DNA of 64,000 bases, taken from assembly GCF_047777955.1 (NCBI RefSeq), contig NZ_CP180537.1, positions 4,402,001 through 4,466,000 on the forward strand, written 5' to 3'. A program made the translations under genes and the position numbers. The notes beneath the pieces were generated by a model. That model ran no database searches, was not told the DNA's origin, and saw nothing but the letters and a program-made list of their open reading frames with translations. Shown in pieces: positions 1-7,950 of the stretch (position 1 is the first letter of the stretch; each line of letters starts with the position of its first letter). Source of the DNA: Didemnitutus sp047777955. Its GTDB lineage: Bacteria; Verrucomicrobiota; Verrucomicrobiia; Opitutales; Opitutaceae.

Positions 1-721
1 AGTCCTCGACGATCCGCAGCTCGTCCTCGAAGGGCACGGTCTCGAGCTGGCCCGACTGGAGCGAGTAGCGGAGCATGTTGGCCAGCCGCGTGACCGCCTC
101 GCGGGCGCGCGGCGCATCCTCGTCGATCAGCGCGCGCAGGCTGTTGAGGGAGTTGAAGAGAAAGTGCGGGTTGACCTGCGATTTCAGCGCGCGGAGCTCG
201 GCCTCCTTGGCGCTGGCGGTCAGGCGCAGCTGCTCGACCTGCAGGGACTGGATGCGCTCGAAGATGTGGTAGAAGAAATAGGCGCTCAGCCAGCCGAGCA
301 TGATGACGGTGCCGTTCACCCAGCTGAACAGGAAGATGATCACCGGGCTGAACTTCGACGGCCACGGCATCTGGACGATGCCGTAGCAGTAGCCGTAGCC
401 GATCGCGCTCCAGAGGAAGGAGAGCAGCACGCCCATGCCCAGCACGCGCGGGGCGATGGCGAGCCAGCCCATCTCTTTCCAGCGCCAGCGCGACATGAAC
501 GGCCGCGCCCAGTGCGTCAGCAGCAGGCCCTGCAGCGCGATCATCACGTAGAGCGCCGCCTCGGTCAGGGCGTCCTGCCGCTGGGTCGCGCCGCTGAGGG
601 CCTTGGAGAACCCGAACTGCATCGCCATGAAACCGCCCCAGCCGCCGAGCTGGGCCGCGACGTAGAGGCGGCGCTTGGCGCGCGCGAGCTTGGCGGCGGG
701 ATCGATCGGCGCGGTCGTCAT
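1..721 (-). CDS. LytS/YehU-type sensor histidine kinase, C-terminus beyond window
   Basis: Membrane sensor kinase of the LytS/YpdA/YehU (His_kinase, PF06580) class. An open minus frame starts at the ATG at 719-721 and is still open at base 1, giving the first 240 residues. Four hydrophobic stretches lie near residues 20-38, 54-72, 85-105 and 125-150. A short linker coil follows, then the family's phospho-acceptor box NPHFLFNSLN with His186. The ATP-binding domain would lie left of the window. In this family the partner is normally a LytTR response regulator just downstream, which cannot be checked here. The ligand is unknown. The His box makes the class safe. Confidence 0.87.
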   Translation of the reverse strand, partial: MTTAPIDPAAKLARAKRRLYVAAQLGGWGGFMAMQFGFSKALSGATQRQDALTEAALYVMIALQGLLLTHWARPFMSRWRWKEMGWLAIAPRVLGMGVLLSFLWSAIGYGYCYGIVQMPWPSKFSPVIIFLFSWVNGTVIMLGWLSAYFFYHIFERIQSLQVEQLRLTASAKEAELRALKSQVNPHFLFNSLNSLRALIDEDAPRAREAVTRLANMLRYSLQSGQLETVPFEDELRIVED

Positions 722-994
722 CGGCCACGAGCGAACCACGCCCGCAGGCGCGGGAGCAAGACTGGGCGCGGGCCGGGACGCGCTGAACGACGAGGTGACC
801 GACATCCGCGCCAACCTAGCCGCGGCCCCGGCGCGCACACGCCGCATTGGACAGGCGGTCGCACCCCGCGATGAGCGGCACACGGGGAAAAGCCGCCGGC
901 GGCTCGCAAAAATCCATCAACTAGGCGGCCGGCCCGGTCCCGCGGGGAGATTTGAGGTGCATTGCCCGGCGGCGCCCGTCTAGTCTCGCGGCCC
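722..994. other. Intergenic region between divergent genes
   Basis: About 270 bases separate the sensor kinase from the sugar kinase. The stretch is GC-rich and holds short palindromes such as the CCGCCGGCGG core near 893-903. I see no open frame with protein-like character, no clear terminator and no convincing promoter hexamers. It must contain the promoters of both divergent genes. Confidence 0.4.
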
Positions 995-1981
995 GTGTTA
1001 CCCCGCGTCGTAGTCGTCGGCAGCTTCATGCAGGACCTTGCGTTTTTCGCCCGCAAGTTCCCGAAGCCCGGCGAGACCGTGGTGGGCGAGTTCCGCTCCG
1101 GGCCCGGCGGCAAGGGCTTCAACCAGGCCGTCGCCGCCGCGCGCGCCGGCGCGCCCACCCTGTTCATCGGCGCGGTCGGACGCGACACCTTCGGCCACGC
1201 GGCGAAGAAGTTCGCCACCCGCATCGGCCTGCGCGCGCATTTCGTCGAGAAGCACAAATACGCCACCGGCACCGCCGGCATCACGATCGACGGCAACGGC
1301 CAGAACCAGATCGTCATCGCCCCCGGCGCCAACCTCGCCCTGCACAAGCCGGACGTGCCGCTCGGCCCGCTCGCCACCGCGCACGTCGTGGTCTGCCAGG
1401 GCGAGTCGGACTACGCCATGGTCGCCCATGTGCTCCGCCACGCGCGCAAGGCGGGCGCGGTCACCGTCCTCAACCCCGCCCCGATGCGGCCCGATTTCGA
1501 CTCCGGCCTCCTGCGCCACGTCGAGGTGCTCATCCCCAACGAGTCGGAGTTCGTCACCCTCGTCCGCCAGCACGCCGGCTGCGCCTCGCTGCTGCGCACC
1601 GCCGCCTACCGCGAGGCCGGCGAATTCAACGAGGCAACGCTCCACGCCCTCAAGGCCGACGCCCTGCACCGCCTCTGCCGCTGCCTGCAGGTGCCGATCG
1701 TCATTCTCACCCTCGGCGCCCGCGGCTGCTTCGTCTCGCAGCCGGACGCCTACCTGCGCATGAACGCGCACCCCGTCGAGGTCATCGACTCCACCGGCGC
1801 GGGCGACGCCTTCGTCGGCGGCTTCGCCGCCGGGCTGGTGAAGTTCAAGCGGAACGTGGCCGAGGCGGTGCACTTCGCCAACGCCGTCGCCGCCCTCGCC
1901 GTCATGCAGCCCGGCACGGCCGAGGCCATGCCGAACCCGCGCGAGATCGCCCGCTTCCTGCGCGAGCGCGCGCACGCCTGA
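995..1981 (+). CDS. PfkB-family carbohydrate kinase (ribokinase-like)
   Basis: Cytosolic ATP-dependent sugar or nucleoside kinase of about 328 residues, the usual ribokinase length. The N-terminal PfkB signature appears as GPGGKGFNQA and the C-terminal catalytic/anion-hole signature as DSTGAGDAF near residue 270, whose Asp is the general base. The frame can be extended to a TTG at 962, but the GTG at 995 directly precedes the first beta strand (LPRVVVVGS) and fits the family better. The neighbour downstream starts 9 bases after the stop, so the two are probably co-transcribed. Ribokinase is the likeliest role because of the GGKG motif and overall spacing, but the substrate cannot be fixed from sequence; fructokinase or nucleoside kinase remain possible. 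Confidence 0.85.
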   Translation: MLPRVVVVGSFMQDLAFFARKFPKPGETVVGEFRSGPGGKGFNQAVAAARAGAPTLFIGAVGRDTFGHAAKKFATRIGLRAHFVEKHKYATGTAGITIDGNGQNQIVIAPGANLALHKPDVPLGPLATAHVVVCQGESDYAMVAHVLRHARKAGAVTVLNPAPMRPDFDSGLLRHVEVLIPNESEFVTLVRQHAGCASLLRTAAYREAGEFNEATLHALKADALHRLCRCLQVPIVILTLGARGCFVSQPDAYLRMNAHPVEVIDSTGAGDAFVGGFAAGLVKFKRNVAEAVHFANAVAALAVMQPGTAEAMPNPREIARFLRERAHA

Positions 1982-1989
1982 GCCGGACC

Positions 1990-2478
1990 ATGCGCCGGGA
2001 ATTCCGCGCCAAGCTCTACCGCATCGCCCTCGTCCGCTGGGTCGATTTGCCGAAACGCATCATCGGCGAACTGAAATTGCCGCCCGCCGCCATCAAGGGC
2101 GGCGGTCAGGGCTGGAACGCGATCCTGCGCTTCAACGACGACATCGACCGCGTGACGCTCCTCCCCGGCAAACCGGGCAAGCTGAAACTCGCCTTCAAGG
2201 TCGAGCTGCTGCGCGCCGCCGAGGTCGATGCGGGTGACACGATAGAGTTCACGCTCGAAGCCGACACGGCCACCCGCGAGCCCGAGTTGCCCAAGGAGAT
2301 GCGCAAGGCCTTTCAATCCCGTCCCGAACTCGAGCAGCGCTGGCTTACGCATAGCGTCGCGCAACGCCGGCAAGTCGTGCGCTACGTCCTCCAGGCCAAA
2401 AGCGCCGAGGTGCAGGCCAAGCGCAGCTGGATCTTCCTCGAACGCCTCGCCGAAACCGGAAAACTCGGCGGCAGCTGA
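1990..2478 (+). CDS. YdeI/OmdA-like protein with DUF1905 domain
   Basis: About 162 residues. The N-terminal part (FRAKLYRI, then KGGGQGWNAIL) matches the small beta-barrel DUF1905. The C-terminal helical part with a run of Glu, Arg and Trp (SRPELEQRWLTHS to KRSWIFLERLAETGK) matches the OmdA/YdeI bacteriocin-resistance-like domain. The biochemical role of this family is not established. Start ATG at 1990 lies 9 bases after the sugar kinase stop, with no room for a terminator, so an operon is likely. The gene converges on the LysR gene, whose stop is 8 bases away. Confidence 0.7.
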   Translation: MRREFRAKLYRIALVRWVDLPKRIIGELKLPPAAIKGGGQGWNAILRFNDDIDRVTLLPGKPGKLKLAFKVELLRAAEVDAGDTIEFTLEADTATREPELPKEMRKAFQSRPELEQRWLTHSVAQRRQVVRYVLQAKSAEVQAKRSWIFLERLAETGKLGGS

Positions 2479-2485
2479 TCCCCAC

Positions 2486-3370
2486 TCACGCGCGGACGGC
2501 AGACAGCTCGGCGGCCAGGTCGGCGATCAAACGCGCCCGCGGCGAGTGCTTCATCCAACCGACGTGCATCTCGAAAACCATCGCGTCGCGAGGCTCCGTG
2601 TCGGTGAACACGACGCCCGGCGGACGCGAGCGCGCCGCCATCGGCACGGAATGGCCGATCTCGCCGCCGACGGACACGCGCACGAGCATCGACGCCAGAC
2701 TGTCGGTGTGATGCGTGATCCGAGGCCGGAAACCCGCCGCGCGACAGGCCTCGACCAGGAGCTGCTTGCGGCCGGGAAAATCCGTCTCGTCCCACGTGAC
2801 CCAGTCGGCGCCGCGCAACTCCTCCAACCGCAACCGGCGACGTTTCGCCAAGGGATGTCCCACCGGCAGGATGATCTGCGCCGGCACGCTGGCCACCAAA
2901 GCCGTGGCGAATTCCCGTCGCAGCGCCTTGTCGGTCTGCCCGAGCAGCGCCACCTCCACGTCGCCCCGGCGCAGCGCCGCGGGCAGCGATCCCGGCGTCA
3001 GTTCCACCGGTTGCAACACGACGTGCGGATGCCTCCGCGTGAAGCGCTGCAACCCGGCAGCGAAATAATCTAGCCAGATTGCGCCGTAGTGGCCTAGCCG
3101 GAGGCGCGCACCGGTGCTCCGCACCTCCGTGGCGATCCGATCCGCCGCGGCCAGCAATTCGGTCGCGCCGGCTAGAAGTTGACGGCCCTCGGGGGTGAGT
3201 TCGGTGCGGGCGTTCGCCCCGCGCCGCAGCAGCGTGCAGCCGAGTTCGTGTTCGAGATCGCGGATCTGCCGGCTGAGTGCGGGTTGCGTGATGTGCAGCC
3301 GGACCGCAGCGCGGGAGAAATTCAACGTCTCCGCCACCGCCACGAAATACCGCAGATGCCGCAATTCCAT
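2486..3370 (-). CDS. LysR-family transcriptional regulator
   Basis: A 294-residue DNA-binding regulator of standard LysR length. The N-terminal winged helix-turn-helix is at residues 1-60 (MELRHLRYFVAVAE, then TQPALSRQIRDLE) and the two-lobed effector domain follows from about residue 90. It is divergent from the cupin gene at 3462, the usual layout for a LysR protein controlling its neighbour, so the cupin-dehydrogenase-YciI unit is its likely target. The effector is unknown. The 91-base divergent gap holds the near-symmetric ATTACC-GAAA-GGCAT at 3389-3403, a weak operator candidate. Confidence 0.9.
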   Translation of the reverse strand: MELRHLRYFVAVAETLNFSRAAVRLHITQPALSRQIRDLEHELGCTLLRRGANARTELTPEGRQLLAGATELLAAADRIATEVRSTGARLRLGHYGAIWLDYFAAGLQRFTRRHPHVVLQPVELTPGSLPAALRRGDVEVALLGQTDKALRREFATALVASVPAQIILPVGHPLAKRRRLRLEELRGADWVTWDETDFPGRKQLLVEACRAAGFRPRITHHTDSLASMLVRVSVGGEIGHSVPMAARSRPPGVVFTDTEPRDAMVFEMHVGWMKHSPRARLIADLAAELSAVRA

Positions 3371-3461
3371 GTCCGGAAAAGGGCCCCATTACCGAAAGGC
3401 ATACGAGCCCAAAAAGGAGGCATTAGTCGCCCGTCCGCGCCGCCGCTAAACTGGGCGCCGC

Positions 3462-3881
3462 ATGAAACAACTCCCGTCATTCCGCTCCCGTTTGCTCCCA
3501 CTGCTCGGTTTCGCCGCGCTCCACTCCGTCGTCTCCGCGGCCACGCCGGCCGTCACGCGTCACGACTTGCTGACCGCGATCATCGACCCGGCGCGGCCGG
3601 TGGCCAACGCCGCCGTGAAGCGCGTCACGCTTCCTCCCGGTTGCCCCACCGGCCTGCATCTCCACCCTTGTCCGGTCGTCGGCGTCCTCCTCGAAGGCGA
3701 AATCCGGTTCCAGCTGGAAGGCGGCCCGGTCCAGATGTTGCGCGCGGGAGACGCCATCTACGAACCCGCCAACGTGCGCGTGCGGCATTTTGACAACGTC
3801 GGCGACCGACCGGCCGTCCTGATCGCGTGCTACCTGCTCGCTCCGGACCAACAGGAGTTGATCCGCCTGCTGCCGGAATAA
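3462..3881 (+). CDS. Exported cupin-domain protein
   Basis: A 139-residue protein with a signal peptide (positively charged start, hydrophobic core, cleavage near VSA-AT at residue 26) and a single cupin barrel. The first cupin motif is recognisable as GLHLHPCPVVGVLLEGE, with the HxH metal ligands and a Glu; the second motif has ANVRVRHFDN. Small periplasmic cupins of this kind are usually metal-binding sensors or isomerases, and no specific reaction can be assigned. It is the first gene after the divergent LysR and is followed 18 bases later by a dehydrogenase, suggesting one regulated unit. Confidence 0.8.
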   Translation: MKQLPSFRSRLLPLLGFAALHSVVSAATPAVTRHDLLTAIIDPARPVANAAVKRVTLPPGCPTGLHLHPCPVVGVLLEGEIRFQLEGGPVQMLRAGDAIYEPANVRVRHFDNVGDRPAVLIACYLLAPDQQELIRLLPE

Positions 3882-3899
3882 TCCCTCGCCGTCCCCACC

Positions 3900-4913
3900 A
3901 TGAAATCCTGGCAAATCACCCGTTTCGGTCTCGAAGCCCTCGCGCTCGTCGAAACGCCCGTCCCCGCTCCCAGCCCCGGCGAAGTGCTCGTGCGTTGGCG
4001 CGCACAGTCGCTGAACTACCGTGATCTCGTGATCGTCCAAGGCACTTACCTGCCCAACCTGCCGCTGCCCTTCACGCCGTTGTCCGACGGCGCCGGCGAA
4101 GTGGTCGCCGTGGGCCCCGGCGTCACCGCATGGCAGCCCGGCGACCGCGTGATCGGCCACTACATCCAGTCCTGGCAGGAAGGCCCGCCCACGCCGGAAA
4201 ACACCCGCCTCTCGCTCGGGGCGCCGCTGCCCGGCGTCCTTACAGAATACTCCGTGCTGCCCGCCCACGGGCTGGTGGCGCTGCCAGAGCACCTGTCCTT
4301 CGCCGAAGGCGCCACGCTGCCCATCGCCGCCCTCACCGCTTGGAACGCCCTCTTCACGAGCGGCGATCTCCGGCCCGGCGGCACCGTCGTGCTCGAGGGC
4401 ACCGGCGGCGTCTCGCTCTTCGGCCTGCAACTGGCGCACGCGGCCGGTCTCCGCACGCTCGTGACGAGCAGCAGCGACGCCAAACTCGAACGCGCCCGCG
4501 CGCTCGGTGCGGATGAAACTATCAACTACCACACCACGCCCGGATGGGGCGCCCGCGTGCGCGAGCTCACCGGCGGTCGCGGCGCCGACCTCATCCTGGA
4601 AGTGGGCGGACCGGCCACGATCAACGAGGCGCTGCGTGCGGTGCGGCTCGGCGGCCGCGTCGCCTTCATCGGTTTTCTCGGCGGCACGGCGATGCAGCTC
4701 GATGCCGTCGACTTGATCCGCAGCGGCGCCACCGTGCACGCGCTCCGCGTGGGCTCGCGCACGATGTTCGGCGACCTGCTTCGCGCCCTGATCCGGCACC
4801 GACTCCATCCGGTCGTGGATCGCGTCTTCCCGTTTGGCGAGGTGCCCGCGGCCTTCCGTCACCTGGCGCAAGCGGCGCATTTCGGTAAAATCGTCGTGTC
4901 GGACGAAGGCTGA
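3900..4913 (+). CDS. Zinc-independent MDR alcohol dehydrogenase / quinone oxidoreductase
   Basis: A 337-residue medium-chain dehydrogenase/reductase. The N-terminal GroES-like domain contains SDGAGEVVAVGPGV and the Rossmann half starts with GTGGVSLFGLQLA near residue 164. The protein has no cysteine at all, so neither the structural nor the usual catalytic zinc site can form. This places it with quinone-oxidoreductase-like MDRs that reduce alkenals or quinones with NADPH. Start ATG at 3900 is 18 bases after the cupin stop, with a C-rich leader. It probably belongs to the LysR-controlled unit with the cupin and the YciI gene. Confidence 0.87.
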   Translation: MKSWQITRFGLEALALVETPVPAPSPGEVLVRWRAQSLNYRDLVIVQGTYLPNLPLPFTPLSDGAGEVVAVGPGVTAWQPGDRVIGHYIQSWQEGPPTPENTRLSLGAPLPGVLTEYSVLPAHGLVALPEHLSFAEGATLPIAALTAWNALFTSGDLRPGGTVVLEGTGGVSLFGLQLAHAAGLRTLVTSSSDAKLERARALGADETINYHTTPGWGARVRELTGGRGADLILEVGGPATINEALRAVRLGGRVAFIGFLGGTAMQLDAVDLIRSGATVHALRVGSRTMFGDLLRALIRHRLHPVVDRVFPFGEVPAAFRHLAQAAHFGKIVVSDEG

Positions 4914-4933
4914 AACGCCGCCGCCTTCCCGCC

Positions 4934-5188
4934 ATGCGACGTTACCTCGTCCTCACCCGGCGCACTCCGGACTTCGATCCGGGGGCGCTGGTCCCGCACT
5001 ACGCCTTTCTCGACGACCTGCGGCGCGCGAACCGTTTGGAACTGGCGGGCCCCTTCAGCGATCGATCGGGCGGCGCCTACCTGTTGCGCGCCGAGAATCT
5101 GGCGGCCGCCACGGCGATCGCGCACTCCGACCCGCTCCATCTCACGCACTCGTCCGAAGTCACCGTGCACGAGTGGGACGCCAAGTGA
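4934..5188 (+). CDS. YciI family protein
   Basis: An 84-residue protein matching the dimeric alpha-beta fold of YciI/YCII (PF03795). It has the opening MRRYLVLTRR, the central HYAFLDDLRRANRLELAGPF with the conserved His and Asp, and the late IAHSDPLHL segment. Family members are stand-alone ferredoxin-like domains, sometimes fused to other enzymes; the reaction is mostly unknown. The start follows the dehydrogenase stop by 20 bases, with a pyrimidine-rich leader (CCTTCCCGCC), so it is likely in the same transcript. Confidence 0.78.
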   Translation: MRRYLVLTRRTPDFDPGALVPHYAFLDDLRRANRLELAGPFSDRSGGAYLLRAENLAAATAIAHSDPLHLTHSSEVTVHEWDAK

Positions 5189-5364
5189 CGAACCGTCCGC
5201 CGGGGGCCGAACGGCGGATGAAGACCGGCTGGCGCGCGGAGCCACCGTCGCCACGAGCGATCGCCCAGACTCGAACGGCAAACGACATCACCGTCGGGCT
5301 TGCCTTGGTGCAACGGGTTTCCAGCGTGGAGCGCATTCGCGTGCCGTTCCGGCCTGCCCTTCCC

Positions 5365-6474
5365 ATGTCCCACGCCACCACTTCTCCTTCCGCCGCTTCG
5401 TCCGAACGTCCGCGCTTCGCTCCGGCCGATTCCTTTCCTGCTGAACTCCGTCGCCGCGTCGACGAATTCTTCGCCCGCACCGGCCGCCGCCCGCGTGGCA
5501 ACGGCGCGATGTATCTCAAGACCGCCGTCATTCTCGCGACTTTCTTCGCGAGCTACATCGTGCTCGTATTTTTTGCCGCCAACTGGTGGCACGCCGGCAT
5601 CGCGGCCCTGATTCTCGGCGCCGCCGCCGGGTTGATCGGCTTCAACATTCAGCACGACGGCTCGCACCTCGCCTATTCCGAGCGGCCGTGGCTGAACAAG
5701 CTCAGCGCCATGTCGCTCGATCTCATCGGGGCGAGCTCGTATCTCTGGCACTGGAAACACGTCGCGTCGCACCACATCTACGTGAACATCACCGACCACG
5801 ATGCCGACGTGGACCTCGGCGCGTTCGCGCGCGTGACGCCGCACCAGCCGCACTACTTCTTCCACCGCGCGCAGCATTTCTACCTGTGGGCGCTGTATGG
5901 CTTCATGACGATCCGCTGGCACCTCTACGGCGACTTCCGCGACCTCGTTATGCGCGAGATCGGCGGTCATCCGTTTCCACGTCCGCGCGGGCGCGAGTTG
6001 ATCATCTTCATCGCCGGCAAGGTGCTGTTCTTCACGTTGGCGTTCGCGCTGCCGATGATGCTGCACAGCTGGTGGAAGGTGCTGCTGTGCTACGCGCTGG
6101 TCGCCGGCGTCACCGGCGTCGCCCTTAGCATCGTGTTCCAGCTCGCGCACTGCGTCGAGGAAGCGGACTTCCCGCTGCCGGACGAAGCAACGAACCGGAT
6201 GGAGGATCAGTGGATGCTCCATCAGATTCACACGACCGTGAATTTCGCGCGGCGCAGCAAACTCGTGTGCTGGCTGCTTGGAGGGCTGAACTTCCAAGTG
6301 GAGCACCACCTCTTCCCCAAAGTCTGCCACGTGCACTACCCGGCGCTCTCCCGCATCGTCGAGGAGACCTGCCGCGACTTCGGCATCCGCTACAACGAGC
6401 ACAAAACCGTTTGGGCCGGCCTCGTCTCGCACTACCGCTGGCTGCGCCGCCTCAGCCAGCCGGGCGCGGCCTGA
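5365..6474 (+). CDS. Front-end-type fatty acid desaturase without cytochrome b5
   Basis: A 369-residue integral membrane di-iron desaturase. Histidine boxes are HDGSH (residues 97-101), HVASHH (132-137) and QVEHH (311-315). The Gln replacing the first His of the third box is the mark of front-end (delta-6/delta-5) desaturases and linoleoyl-CoA desaturases. Eukaryotic members carry an N-terminal cytochrome b5 domain; here the first 45 residues are polar with no HPGG heme motif, so electrons must come from a separate ferredoxin or b5. Several hydrophobic segments lie between the boxes. An upstream-extended frame exists, but the ATG at 5365 with leader GCCCTTCCC is the natural start. Confidence 0.9.
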   Translation: MSHATTSPSAASSERPRFAPADSFPAELRRRVDEFFARTGRRPRGNGAMYLKTAVILATFFASYIVLVFFAANWWHAGIAALILGAAAGLIGFNIQHDGSHLAYSERPWLNKLSAMSLDLIGASSYLWHWKHVASHHIYVNITDHDADVDLGAFARVTPHQPHYFFHRAQHFYLWALYGFMTIRWHLYGDFRDLVMREIGGHPFPRPRGRELIIFIAGKVLFFTLAFALPMMLHSWWKVLLCYALVAGVTGVALSIVFQLAHCVEEADFPLPDEATNRMEDQWMLHQIHTTVNFARRSKLVCWLLGGLNFQVEHHLFPKVCHVHYPALSRIVEETCRDFGIRYNEHKTVWAGLVSHYRWLRRLSQPGAA

Positions 6475-6492
6475 TCACCGGCGCACCGCGCC

Positions 6493-6882
6493 ATGAGAAT
6501 CGAGCACCTCGCCCTCTGGACTCTCGACCTCGAACGCGCGCGTGAGTTTTACGCGCGGCATTTCGGTGCCGCCGCCGGCACGGCCTATCACAATCCGCGC
6601 ACCGGCTTTCGCTCGTATTTTCTGACCTTCGCCGGTGGCGCGCGGCTGGAATTGATGCAACGGCCCGACGTCGCCGCGCGCGCCGATACCGCCGGCGCCG
6701 ACACGCTCGGCCTCGCCCATTTTGCTCTCTCGCTCGGTAGTGAGACGGCCGTCGATGAGACCACTGCGCGGCTGCGCGCCGCCGGCGTCCGCGTGGTCTC
6801 CGCACCGCGACGCACCGGCGACGGCTATTACGAAAGCGTCGTGCTCGACGCCGACGGCAACCGCATCGAACTCACCGTCTGA
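6493..6882 (+). CDS. VOC-superfamily (glyoxalase-like) protein
   Basis: A 129-residue vicinal-oxygen-chelate fold protein with two paired beta-alpha-beta-beta-beta modules. It starts IEHLALWTLDLERAREFY and ends with the typical DADGNRIEL strand, whose Glu is a metal ligand in glyoxalase I and dioxygenases. His4 and the Glu in ARLEL are the matching ligands of the first module. The start lies 18 bases after the desaturase stop and the stop overlaps the next start region, so it is probably part of the same transcript. The substrate is unknown; lactoylglutathione lyase is only one possibility. Confidence 0.85.
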   Translation: MRIEHLALWTLDLERAREFYARHFGAAAGTAYHNPRTGFRSYFLTFAGGARLELMQRPDVAARADTAGADTLGLAHFALSLGSETAVDETTARLRAAGVRVVSAPRRTGDGYYESVVLDADGNRIELTV

Positions 6883-6883
6883 G

Positions 6884-7216
6884 ATGAGCCGCGTGCAACC
6901 GATCAAGATCGACCGTGACGCCGCATCGCGCGGACGCGCCGGCGAGTTGGCCGCGCTGCTGAACCTCGGGCCGAAGACGGCGGCGTGGCTCGACGCCGCC
7001 GGCATCCACACGCGCGCGCAGCTGGCGCAGCTCGGCCCGCTCGGCGTCTGCCGGCGCCTGCTGGAGAGCGGCCGGCCGGTGAACGTGCTCATGGCCTACG
7101 CGGTCGAGGGCGCCCTGAGCGGCACGCACTGGAACGCGCTGCCCGCGGAGACGAAGCAGGCGCTGCGCGCGGAGTTCGCACGGCTGCGCGCCGGCCTGTC
7201 GCGCCGGCGAGGCTGA
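6884..7216 (+). CDS. TfoX C-terminal-domain protein
   Basis: A 110-residue protein in which residues 27-105 match the TfoX C-terminal domain (PF04994). Recognisable features are the helix-hairpin-helix-like LNLGPKTAAWLDAAGI, the THTRAQLAQLGP-type helix and NVLMAYAVEGAL. The N-terminal TfoX domain that in Gamma-proteobacteria links the protein to competence control is absent. Such stand-alone domains are common and of unknown function. The ATG at 6884 overlaps the region of the VOC stop (TGA at 6880-6882), consistent with translational coupling. Confidence 0.75.
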   Translation: MSRVQPIKIDRDAASRGRAGELAALLNLGPKTAAWLDAAGIHTRAQLAQLGPLGVCRRLLESGRPVNVLMAYAVEGALSGTHWNALPAETKQALRAEFARLRAGLSRRRG

Positions 7217-7275
7217 ACTGTATCGGCCGGCGCGCGCGAACGGCACACCGGCGCGCACCGGGGGACGCCACAGCG

Positions 7276-7306
7276 GGCCAAATCGCCGCCGGCGCTGGAT
7301 TTGGCC
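7276..7306. repeat. Inverted repeat / hairpin
   Basis: GGCCAAATC at 7276-7284 and its exact reverse complement GATTTGGCC at 7298-7306, with a GC-rich 13-base loop. No T run follows, so it is not a standard intrinsic terminator. It lies between the TfoX-C stop and a small open frame and could be a stabilising 3-prime structure or an operator. Confidence 0.45.
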
Positions 7307-7332
7307 GGCATCCCGCCTACGGTCCGCAGCCC

Positions 7333-7542
7333 ATGAAACTCAGCGACCACGAATCCGACTCCATGTCCGCCGCGCGGCTCGATCCGCCGGCCGCCCCGCC
7401 GGCGGCGTTCCGCGAGAGCTGGCTCGACAAGCTCGCCCGCCACCTCGGCGCGACGCCGGTCGACCACGTCACGATCCCGCCGGTGACTTTCGTTCCGGCC
7501 AAGGCCTGCGGCGCCGGCGCGCGCGTCAGTTGTTCGGGATGA
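7333..7542 (+). CDS. Small hypothetical protein, doubtful
   Basis: An open frame of 69 codons that I do not recognise. The first 45 residues are acidic and Pro/Ala-rich, followed by an amphipathic SWLDKLARHLGATPVDHVTIPP segment. It overlaps the 3-prime end of the convergent membrane protein by 17 bases. In favour: it fills the only coding-capable space in a 309-base gap and begins with ATG. Against: no family match, and in such GC-rich DNA open frames of this size arise by chance. It may also be a decayed gene end. Confidence 0.25.
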   Translation: MKLSDHESDSMSAARLDPPAAPPAAFRESWLDKLARHLGATPVDHVTIPPVTFVPAKACGAGARVSCSG

Positions 7543-7948
7543 AGCCCTGCGGCTTCGGTTCGCAGAGACGGCGCGCGTAGAGCGGCGCGAACTGGGCGAG
7601 GCCCAGCGCGCCGAGCAGGAAGAGGTCGTCCCGATAGGGTCCGCCGAGGAAGATGCCGAGCAGGCCGCAGGCCTCGGCCAGCGCCAGGCCGAGGACGAAG
7701 ACCACGAACGCCCGCTGCGCCTCGGTATAGCGCGGGAGCACGAGCCAGCGCAGCACGATGCTGACGAACAGCGGCACGAGCCCCGCGAGATCGTAGAACG
7801 GATTCGCATGCGGCTCGTTGCCGAGCAGCTTGAGGAAGCCGAAATTCCACCAGATCACGCACAGGCCCGCCAGGCTCGCGGCCCAGAGGAGCCACCAGGC
7901 CTTGAGCGGCGGCGGGCGGCGCTCGCCGGGGAGGCGGAGGAGGCGCAT
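7526..7948 (-). CDS. Hypothetical four-helix membrane protein
   Basis: A 140-residue inner-membrane protein with four predicted hydrophobic segments near residues 17-36, 50-68, 80-98 and 105-120, ending in a polar tail with PKPQGFIPNN. I do not recognise a family. The ATG at 7948 lies 2 bases after the stop of the ALDH-like gene, so the two are translationally coupled, and this is the last gene of the run that includes the peptide transporter and the ALDH-like protein. An integral membrane anchor for one of these is conceivable but unsupported. Confidence 0.65.
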   Translation of the reverse strand: MRLLRLPGERRPPPLKAWWLLWAASLAGLCVIWWNFGFLKLLGNEPHANPFYDLAGLVPLFVSIVLRWLVLPRYTEAQRAFVVFVLGLALAEACGLLGIFLGGPYRDDLFLLGALGLAQFAPLYARRLCEPKPQGFIPNN

Positions 7949-7950
7949 CG

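Noticed and set aside
3405..3425. AAAAAGGAGG near 3411-3420 as a ribosome-binding site
   Set aside because: No start codon lies within 15 bases downstream. The cupin start is more than 40 bases away.
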